Shown here: in pieces, positions 58,647 to 64,000 of the stretch
Numbering within the stretch: position 1 is the stretch's first letter
Layout of the letters: the number at the start of each line of letters is the position of its first letter
NCBI GenBank assembly: GCA_028868995.1
Contig: JAGWTH010000015.1
Span: 1-64,000 of the forward strand
Origin: Burkholderiales bacterium
GTDB lineage: Bacteria > Pseudomonadota > Gammaproteobacteria > Burkholderiales > Burkholderiaceae_C
Length of the DNA stretch: 64,000 nucleotides
Direction: 5' to 3'
Notes under the pieces: model-generated
What the model was told of the DNA's origin: nothing
The model's database searches: none
Seen by the model: only the letters and a program-made list of their open reading frames with translations
Position numbers and translations under genes: made by a program

Positions 58647-59336
58647 TCAGGCGGCGGGTTCCATGCCGTTGCGGCGCTTGGCCGCGGCGGCCTCCGGCGA
58701 AGCCATGAAGGCCAGCATCGCACGCACGGCTTCGCCCTGCGCGGACACCCGGCACAAGGCACCGGAGAAGGTGGTGTTGATCTGGACGGCGGCCGGCAGG
58801 GGACCGACCACGGTGATGCCTTCCAGGTGGATCAGCTCGCTCAGCTGCTGGAAGCCCAGGGCGACCTCGCCGCGGGCCACCAGCGAGCCGACCGGGATGC
58901 CGGGGGGCGCCTGCACCAGGCGGCCCTGCAGCTGCTGCGCGATGCCCCAGCGCTCGAACAGCTTGAGCAGCGCGACGCCGCTGGGGCCGGTGGAATAGCC
59001 CACGGTGGGGGCCGCGAGCACGGCGCTGCGCAGGGACTCTTCGCTGGAGATGTCGGGGCGCGGCGCGCCGGAGCGCACGGCGATGGAGACGCCGGAGTCC
59101 ACCAGGTCCACGCGGCTGCCGGCCACCGCCTGGCCGGCCGCGACCAGCTTGTCGATCGCATCGGAGGCCAGCACCACGAAGTCGAAGGCCTCGCCGGCGG
59201 CGACCCGCTTCGCGGCATCGACACCGCCCACGGACTCCACGACCACGGCCTGGCCGGTGCGCTGGTGGTAGGCCTCGGCCAGCTCGCCCAGCACCTGGCG
59301 CGTGGCCATGGAGGAGATTCCCTTCAGCGCATTCAT
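58647..59336 (-). CDS. Substrate-binding-domain protein without signal peptide
   Basis: 229-residue type II periplasmic-binding-protein fold (molybdate-binding ModA-like), with [24 protein letters not shown] in pieces, [18 protein letters not shown] and [13 protein letters not shown]. There is no signal peptide: the ATG at 59336 ([14 protein letters not shown]) begins directly with the first strand; even the longer in-frame start at 59357 adds only seven residues. It is the first gene of the protocatechuate operon and divergent from the LysR regulator, so it may be a cytosolic sensor or carrier of a pathway compound rather than a transporter component. Confidence 0.75.
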   Translation of the reverse strand: MNALKGISSMATRQVLGELAEAYHQRTGQAVVVESVGGVDAAKRVAAGEAFDFVVLASDAIDKLVAAGQAVAGSRVDLVDSGVSIAVRSGAPRPDISSEESLRSAVLAAPTVGYSTGPSGVALLKLFERWGIAQQLQGRLVQAPPGIPVGSLVARGEVALGFQQLSELIHLEGITVVGPLPAAVQINTTFSGALCRVSAQGEAVRAMLAFMASPEAAAAKRRNGMEPAA

Positions 59337-59393
59337 GGCGGCGATTGTGGGCGCCACCCATCGCGGTTCAAAGCCAAGGGGGGCACTAGCAGC

Positions 59394-59410
59394 TATGCCG
59401 CTTCGGCATA
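59394..59410. promoter_or_regulatory. LysR-type operator in the divergent lig promoter
   Basis: TATGCCGCTTCGGCATA, 7-base arms around CTT, with the T-N11-A core expected for LysR regulators. It lies 25 bases before the LysR ATG and 58 before the binding-protein ATG, the usual position for both autorepression and activation. Confidence 0.65.
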
Positions 59411-59434
59411 ATGACGGTCTAGCTATTCCTCTTC

Positions 59435-60349
59435 ATGGATCTCAAGCAGCTCGAATATTTCGTCCGGGTGGCCGAACTCGGCAGCTTCACGCGCGCCGCC
59501 ATCGAACTGGACGTGGCCCAGCCGGCCCTCAGCCGACAGGTGCGCCTGCTGGAGGTGGAACTGCGCCAGAACCTGCTGGTGCGCAACGGCCGGGGCGCCG
59601 TGCCCACCGAGGCGGGCAAGCTGCTGCTGGACCACGGCCGCGGCATCCTGCACCAGGTGGAGCGGGCCCGCGAGGACCTGGGCCGCCTGCGTGGCGGCCT
59701 GGCCGGCCGGGTCGCCGTGGGCCTGCCCAACAGCGTGGCCCGGGTGCTCACCGTCCCCCTCACCCGCGCCTTCCGCGAGGCGCTGCCGGAAGCGCGCCTG
59801 TCCATCAGCGAGGGCCTGTCCAGCAGCCTGCAGGAAGGCCTCTCCAGCGGCCGGCTGGACATCGTGGTGCTGTACAACGCCCAGCCTTCGCGCGAGCTGG
59901 ACCTGACCCCGCTGCTGGAGGAGGACCTGCTGCTGGTGCAGGCCCGGCCGCCGGGGCTGCACGAGGATCCGCCGCCCGGCCCGATCCCGCTGGAGGAGGT
60001 GGCGAAGCTGCCGCTGGTGATCCCGACCCGGCCCAATGCCATCCGCATGCACGTGGAAGCCGAGATGGCCGACATCGGCTACCGGCCCAACGTGGTGCTG
60101 GAGATCGACGGCGTCTCGGCCATCCTCGACCTGGTGCTCGATGGCGCCGGCAGCGCCATCCTCTCGCGCAACGCGCTGCTCAACTCGCCTCGGCCCTCGG
60201 CCTACATCGCGCGCCAGATCGGCAGCCCGCCGCTGCGCATCCACCTGTCCCTGGCCACCAGCCTGCAGCGCCCGGCCACGCCGGTGCAGAAGGCGACGCT
60301 GGAGCTGATCCGGGTCAAGGCGCCGGGGGTGGTGGCCCGGGCGATCTAG
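59435..60349 (+). CDS. LysR family regulator of the protocatechuate operon
   Basis: 304 residues with the LysR winged helix at the N-terminus (MDLKQLEYFVRVAELGSFTRAA, VAQPALSRQVRLLE in pieces) and the two-lobed effector domain. It is divergent from the lig operon across a 98-base gap that holds a good LysR box. Likely activates ring-cleavage genes in response to protocatechuate or an early intermediate. It belongs to the NAC/GbpR-type group with SxxSSLQEGLSSGRLDI. The 3' end overlaps the convergent DUF1932 gene by four bases. Confidence 0.87.
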   Translation: MDLKQLEYFVRVAELGSFTRAAIELDVAQPALSRQVRLLEVELRQNLLVRNGRGAVPTEAGKLLLDHGRGILHQVERAREDLGRLRGGLAGRVAVGLPNSVARVLTVPLTRAFREALPEARLSISEGLSSSLQEGLSSGRLDIVVLYNAQPSRELDLTPLLEEDLLLVQARPPGLHEDPPPGPIPLEEVAKLPLVIPTRPNAIRMHVEAEMADIGYRPNVVLEIDGVSAILDLVLDGAGSAILSRNALLNSPRPSAYIARQIGSPPLRIHLSLATSLQRPATPVQKATLELIRVKAPGVVARAI

Positions 60350-61242
60350 CCTTTCCTGCGCGCGCCCAGCAGCCGGTCCGCGTACTCCTGCCAGCTTGCC
60401 TTCTTCGGCAGGTCGCGGAAGACGCCGTCGCGAGCCAGGTCGGCCAGCCACTGCTGCTTGTCGGCGATGGGCCCGGTCATGATGGGGTCGAAGCCCGCCT
60501 CGCGCACCGTGTTGGCGGCCTCGCGCATCTCCTCGGCGCGGCGCTGGCCGTGCTGCACGACGCGGCTGAAGAAGTAGGCGCCCTGCCCGCTCCAGTCGAT
60601 CGAGGGAAAGGTCTCCTGCAGCGTGGGCAGGACGTGGTCCTCCACGCCGTAGGCGCGCGCGGTGCTGTAGCTCTCGATGACCAGCACTTCCAGGCCCTTG
60701 ATCATCACGCTGCGGCACATCTTGATGGCGCTGGCCACGCCGAGCTTCTCGCTCAGGACCTTGGCATCCATGCCCCAGGCGACGAGCACCGGAGCCAGTG
60801 CGGCCGCCTGCGCGCCACCGAGCAGCATCGGCACCCGGATGCCGTAGGGCGGCACCGAGGTCATCACGCCCGCCTCCACGTAATGGGCGCCGCGCGATTC
60901 GATGGCCGCGGCGCCTCTCTGCTTGGTGCCTGGGGAGGCCGAATTCAGGTCCAGGAACAGGCTGCCCGGGCGGAGGAAGCGCGCCGCCTCCTCGGCCACG
61001 GCCAGCGTGTTGGAGGCGGTCACGGCGGAGATCACCAGGTCGCTCGCCTCGCACAGCTCCTGCATGGAGCCGCAGGCCCGGATGTCCTGGCGCCGCGCAT
61101 GGCCCTGCTCCGCCTCGGCGGTCGCCGCCTGCGCGAACTTCAGGTCCCAGGCGCTCGCCTGGGCCACCTGCGGCTTCAGGCCCGCCGCGAAGATCTTGCC
61201 GACCTCGCCGTAGCCCACCACGCCGATGTTCCGGATCTCCAT
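60346..61242 (-). CDS. NAD(P)-dependent dehydrogenase with DUF1932 domain
   Basis: 298 residues of the 6-phosphogluconate/3-hydroxyisobutyrate dehydrogenase superfamily. N-terminal GVVGYGEVGKIFAAGL cofactor motif, LDLNSASPGTKQRGA in the central strand and C-terminal DUF1932 helices (KMCRSVMIKGLEVLVIESY, with Lys in the catalytic position). Specific substrate unknown, probably a 3-hydroxy acid. It lies 10 bases after the Bug protein and looks like the end of the Liv operon. Confidence 0.8.
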   Translation of the reverse strand: MEIRNIGVVGYGEVGKIFAAGLKPQVAQASAWDLKFAQAATAEAEQGHARRQDIRACGSMQELCEASDLVISAVTASNTLAVAEEAARFLRPGSLFLDLNSASPGTKQRGAAAIESRGAHYVEAGVMTSVPPYGIRVPMLLGGAQAAALAPVLVAWGMDAKVLSEKLGVASAIKMCRSVMIKGLEVLVIESYSTARAYGVEDHVLPTLQETFPSIDWSGQGAYFFSRVVQHGQRRAEEMREAANTVREAGFDPIMTGPIADKQQWLADLARDGVFRDLPKKASWQEYADRLLGARRKG

Positions 61243-61252
61243 CGCCCGCTCC

Positions 61253-62236
61253 TCACATGCGCGGAATCTTCGCCCGTTCGATCACGCCGCTCCAGCGCTG
61301 GATCTCGCTGGCGAGCAGCTCGGCGAGCTGCTGCGGCGTGCTGGACTTCGCCTCCACGCTCAGGTCGGCCAGCTTCTTCCTCAGTTCGGGGCTGGCCAGC
61401 GCCAGCTGGCACTCGTGGTTCAGGCGCTCGACCACCTCGGGCGGGGTCTTCGCCGGCGCGGCCAGGGCGTTCCAGGAGGCGATGTGCAGGCCCTGGAGCG
61501 CACCGCCGGCCTCGGCGGCCGTGGGCACGTCCGGCAGGCCGAGGGCGCGCTTCTCGCCGAAGGTCGCCAGGGCGCGCAGCGCCTTCGAGTCGATCTGCGA
61601 CTTCAGCGGCGCCAGGATCTCCACCGCCGCATCCACCTGGCCGCCGCGCAGCGCGGTGATCACCGCCGGCGTGCCGTTGAAGGGCACCACCTGGGCCTGG
61701 ATGCCGGCGGTGGTCTTGAACAGTTCGGCCGCCAGGTTCTGCGTGCTGCCCACGGCGATGGTCGCGATGTTCAGCTTGCCCGGATGGGCTTTCGCCTCGG
61801 CCAGCAGCTCGCTCAGGGTCTTGAAGCGCGAGTTCTGCGGCACCACCACGGCCAGGTCGAAGGTGCCCAGCAGCGAGATCGGAGCGAAGTCCTTGCGCGC
61901 GTCGAACGGCAGCCTGGCGAACAGCCCTTCGCTCACGGCGGTGCCGTTGCTCATGAGCAGCAGCGTGTAGCCGTCCGGATGCGCCTGCGAAACCACGCTG
62001 CCGCCCGCGATGCCGCCGGCGCCCGGCCGGTTGTCGATCACGAAGGCCTGGCCCATCTGCTCGGCGAGCTTCTGGCCCACGGCCCGGGCAGTGAGGTCGG
62101 CCACGCCGCCGGCCCCGAAGGGCACGACGATGCGGATCGGCTTGGTGGGCCACTTCGACTGGGCGCGCGCCCAGGGCGCGGCCACGGTGGCGCCGAGCGC
62201 GGCCAGCGCCTGCCGGCGGGAGAAAGGTGTGTTCAT
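61253..62236 (-). CDS. TctC/Bug family tripartite tricarboxylate-type binding protein
   Basis: 327-residue periplasmic binding protein of the Bug family. N-terminal twin-arginine-like signal (SRRQALAALGATVAAPWARAQ). Family motif KWPTKPIRIVVPFGAGGVADLTAR in pieces, VDNRPGAGG as IDNRPGAGGIAGG and GLPDVPTAAEAGG. Bug proteins bind organic or aromatic acids and usually work with TctAB, which is not encoded here. The gene starts 4 bases after livF, inside the Liv operon. Confidence 0.9.
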   Translation of the reverse strand: MNTPFSRRQALAALGATVAAPWARAQSKWPTKPIRIVVPFGAGGVADLTARAVGQKLAEQMGQAFVIDNRPGAGGIAGGSVVSQAHPDGYTLLLMSNGTAVSEGLFARLPFDARKDFAPISLLGTFDLAVVVPQNSRFKTLSELLAEAKAHPGKLNIATIAVGSTQNLAAELFKTTAGIQAQVVPFNGTPAVITALRGGQVDAAVEILAPLKSQIDSKALRALATFGEKRALGLPDVPTAAEAGGALQGLHIASWNALAAPAKTPPEVVERLNHECQLALASPELRKKLADLSVEAKSSTPQQLAELLASEIQRWSGVIERAKIPRM

Positions 62237-62240
62237 GGCG

Positions 62241-62945
62241 CTATCGTGCCACGCCCAGCAGCCGGTCCAGCAGTTCCGGCGCGGCGCGCAGCGCGGCGGC
62301 CGTGTCGGTGTGGACGACGGTGCCGTGGTCCAGGACGATCGCCCGGTCCGAGATCGCCAGGATGGCCTGCGGGTGCTGCTCCACGATGATGGCCGACAGG
62401 CCTTCCTCGCGGGTGATGCGCGCGATGGCGCGCAGCAGCTCGCTCACGATGATGGGCGCGAGGCCCTCCAGCGGCTCGTCCAGCAGCAGGAGCTTGGGGT
62501 TGACCACCAGGGCGCGGCCCATGGCCAGCATCTGCTGCTCGCCGCCGGACAGCTGCGTGCCCAGGTTGCCCTTGCGCTCGGCCAGGCGCGGGAACATCTC
62601 GTACACGCGCGCGGGCGTCCAGCGCCCCGGCCGCGCGACCGCGGTGAGGTTCTCGTGCACCGTGAGCGACTTGAAGATGTTGCGCTCCTGCGGCACCCAG
62701 CCGATGCCGGCGGCGGCCCGCTGGAACGAGGGCAGCTTGTGCAGGGGGACGCCACCCAGCGTGATGCTGCCGGCGTGCTGGCGGGTGGCGCCGGCCAGGG
62801 TGTTGATCAGCGTCGTCTTGCCGGTGCCGTTGCGGCCCAGCAGCGCCAGCGTCTGGCCCTCGCCCAGGGCGAAGCCCACGTTGTTCAGGACCACCGCCTC
62901 GCCGTAGCCGGCGGACAGTCCCTCGACCTTCAGCAGTTCAGCCAC
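62241..62945 (-). CDS. livF: Branched-chain amino acid-type ABC transporter ATP-binding protein LivF
   Basis: 234-residue ATPase. Walker A GRNGTGKTTLIN, signature LSGGEQQMLAMGRAL, Walker B LLLDEPLEGLAP. It overlaps livG by eight bases. The ligand of this HAAT-family transporter cannot be read; neighbouring aromatic genes suggest an aromatic or dicarboxylic acid, as found for several Liv-type systems in this group. Confidence 0.93.
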   Translation of the reverse strand: MAELLKVEGLSAGYGEAVVLNNVGFALGEGQTLALLGRNGTGKTTLINTLAGATRQHAGSITLGGVPLHKLPSFQRAAAGIGWVPQERNIFKSLTVHENLTAVARPGRWTPARVYEMFPRLAERKGNLGTQLSGGEQQMLAMGRALVVNPKLLLLDEPLEGLAPIIVSELLRAIARITREEGLSAIIVEQHPQAILAISDRAIVLDHGTVVHTDTAAALRAAPELLDRLLGVAR

Positions 62946-63729
62946 GGGCGTGCTCCTCCACCGGCAGGGCCTCGTTGATCTCGTCGCCGTGGCCCAGGTA
63001 CACGGCCTTCACCTCGGGGTTGGCTTCGATCTCCTCGGGCGTGCCCTCGGTCAGCACCGTGCCGTTGACCAGCACGGTCATGCGCCTGGCGAAGCTGAAG
63101 ACCAGGTCCATGTCGTGCTCGATCAGCAGCACCGACACGTCGGCCGGCAGCGCCGCCACGGTCTGCAGCAGCTCCTCGCGTTCGCCCGCGGGCACGCCGG
63201 CCACCGGCTCGTCCAGCAGCAGCACGCGCGGTTCGCAGGCCAGTGCGATGGCGATCTCCAGCAGCCGGCGCTTGCCGTAGGCCAGGTGCTCGGTCTTCTG
63301 CCCTGCGACCTCGGCCAGGTGGAACTGCTCCAGCAGCTGCTGGGCGCGTTCGGCCACGCCGGCATCGCTGCCCAGCGAGCGCCACCAGCGCGCGCCCAGG
63401 CCGCGGTGCTGCGACACCACGGTCGCGAGCGTCTCCAGCGGCGTCATCGAGGCGAACAGCTGGTTGATCTGGAAGGTGCGCACCAGTCCGCGGCGCACCC
63501 GCTGGTGGGGCGGCAGGTGGCCGATGTCCTGGCCTTCCAGCGTGATGCGGCCCGCGGTGGGCTCCAGCACGCCGGTCAGCAGGTTGATCAGGGTCGTCTT
63601 GCCGGCGCCGTTGGGCCCGATCAGGGCGTGGCGCGCGCCGCGCCGCAGCTCCAGGGTGACGTTGTTGGTGGCGGTGATGCCGCCGAACTTCTTCACCAGC
63701 CCCTGGCAGGAGAGGACGACGTCGCTCAT
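62938..63729 (-). CDS. livG: Branched-chain amino acid-type ABC transporter ATP-binding protein LivG
   Basis: 263-residue ATPase. Walker A GPNGAGKTTLINLL, signature LAYGKRRLLEIAIAL (LivG-type replacement of LSGGQ), Walker B VLLLDEPVAGVP, and the LivG-specific C-terminal region. It overlaps livM by four bases (ATGA) and livF by eight. Confidence 0.93.
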   Translation of the reverse strand: MSDVVLSCQGLVKKFGGITATNNVTLELRRGARHALIGPNGAGKTTLINLLTGVLEPTAGRITLEGQDIGHLPPHQRVRRGLVRTFQINQLFASMTPLETLATVVSQHRGLGARWWRSLGSDAGVAERAQQLLEQFHLAEVAGQKTEHLAYGKRRLLEIAIALACEPRVLLLDEPVAGVPAGEREELLQTVAALPADVSVLLIEHDMDLVFSFARRMTVLVNGTVLTEGTPEEIEANPEVKAVYLGHGDEINEALPVEEHARG

Positions 63730-64000
63730 TTCGCGCCTCCCTTGAACCAGGTCCAGGGCTTGAGCAGCCGCTCGCGGCCGACCAGCACCAGCACCACCAG
63801 GAACAGGCCGATCCAGAACATCCAGTACTGCGGCGTGATCTGCGACAGCACGTCCTGCACCACCTTGAAGATGACGGCGCCGATGATGCCGCCGTACAGC
63901 CAGCCGATGCCGCCGATCACCACCATCAGCATCACGTCGGCGGAGCGGTCGAACGACAGCGTCTCCAGCGAAACGTAGCCGGAGGTCAGCGTGAAGGCCG
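63726..64000 (-). CDS. livM: Branched-chain amino acid-type ABC permease LivM, 5' end outside window
   Basis: C-terminal 90 or so residues of a LivM/BPD_transp_2 permease, cut by the right edge. Visible are MVVIGGIGWLYGGIIGAVIF, the end of the conserved GG-x-G region, one further membrane helix (MFWIGLFLVVLVLVGRE) and the basic cytoplasmic tail (KPWTWFKGGAK). It overlaps livG by ATGA. Confidence 0.88.
   Translation of the reverse strand, partial: AFTLTSGYVSLETLSFDRSADVMLMVVIGGIGWLYGGIIGAVIFKVVQDVLSQITPQYWMFWIGLFLVVLVLVGRERLLKPWTWFKGGAK

Overview
High-GC bacterial chromosome segment of a beta-proteobacterium, most likely Burkholderiales, family Comamonadaceae (Ramlibacter/Variovorax-like). 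This is inferred from codon bias, the earP–efp pair, a phasin with PhaR-like boxes, Bug/TctC solute-binding proteins, the dnaG–rpoD order, and Comamonadaceae-type meta-cleavage (pmd/lig) genes. I see no tRNA, rRNA, CRISPR array, prophage or insertion sequence. Coding density is very high, with no gene-free stretch over 300 bases.

Layout. (a) 1–13.4 kb, housekeeping: uvrC (truncated by the window edge) divergent from earP–efp; a DUF3445 protein; a GYF_2-like membrane protein; a LOG-family protein; an MFS transporter; then a minus-strand run of an HDAC-like deacetylase, thioesterase, nitroreductase, Na+/H+ antiporter, 2-hydroxyacid dehydrogenase and rmuC. A phasin with two PhaR-like operators follows. 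(b) 13.4–24.5 kb: patatin-like lipoprotein, an HSD10-like SDR under a LiuR-like palindrome, gamma-glutamyltransferase, a YihY/BrkB membrane protein, an acyl-CoA synthetase, then dnaG and rpoD. REP-like repeats flank the rpoD terminator. (c) 24.5–32.6 kb, aromatic and acyl-CoA catabolism: a class III extradiol dioxygenase pair (LigA/LigB-like) divergent from an MhpA-like flavin monooxygenase, a DUF2783 protein and a VOC protein; then an AKR–CoA-transferase–enoyl-CoA hydratase operon. (d) 32.6–39.2 kb: a P3-type proton ATPase, MarC, and a compact 2-oxoacid dehydrogenase operon (E1 alpha, E1 beta, a free-standing 83-residue lipoyl domain, and its own lipoate-ligase-like protein). (e) 39.2–49.3 kb: an oxidative L-arabinose pathway (araD-type dehydratase, mutarotase, lactonase, SDR dehydrogenase, sugar-acid dehydratase) with a ChvE–GguAB sugar transporter and a GntR/FadR regulator. 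A perfect TAGTCnGACTA operator stands at each of the two divergent promoters. (f) 49.3–53.7 kb: a small unknown protein, a cysteine-free glutaredoxin-like protein, a DnaQ-like exonuclease, the RNA helicase DbpA, and an FG-GAP lipoprotein. (g) 53.7–60.3 kb: a complete protocatechuate 4,5-cleavage operon (ligJ, ligK, ligI, ligA, ligB, ligC) with a co-oriented binding protein that lacks a signal peptide and a divergent LysR regulator. (h) 60.3–64 kb: a Liv-type ABC transporter operon (livM partial, livG, livF) that continues into a TctC/Bug binding protein and a DUF1932 dehydrogenase.

Together the accessory genes describe a soil or rhizosphere heterotroph living on lignin-derived aromatics, pentoses and organic acids, and storing PHA. 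The less explained parts are the minimal lipoyl-domain/E1/ligase operon, the second LigAB-like dioxygenase with its MhpA/DUF2783/VOC partners, the cysteine-less glutaredoxin, and a set of FNR-like TTGAY-N4-RTCAA boxes in front of several operons.
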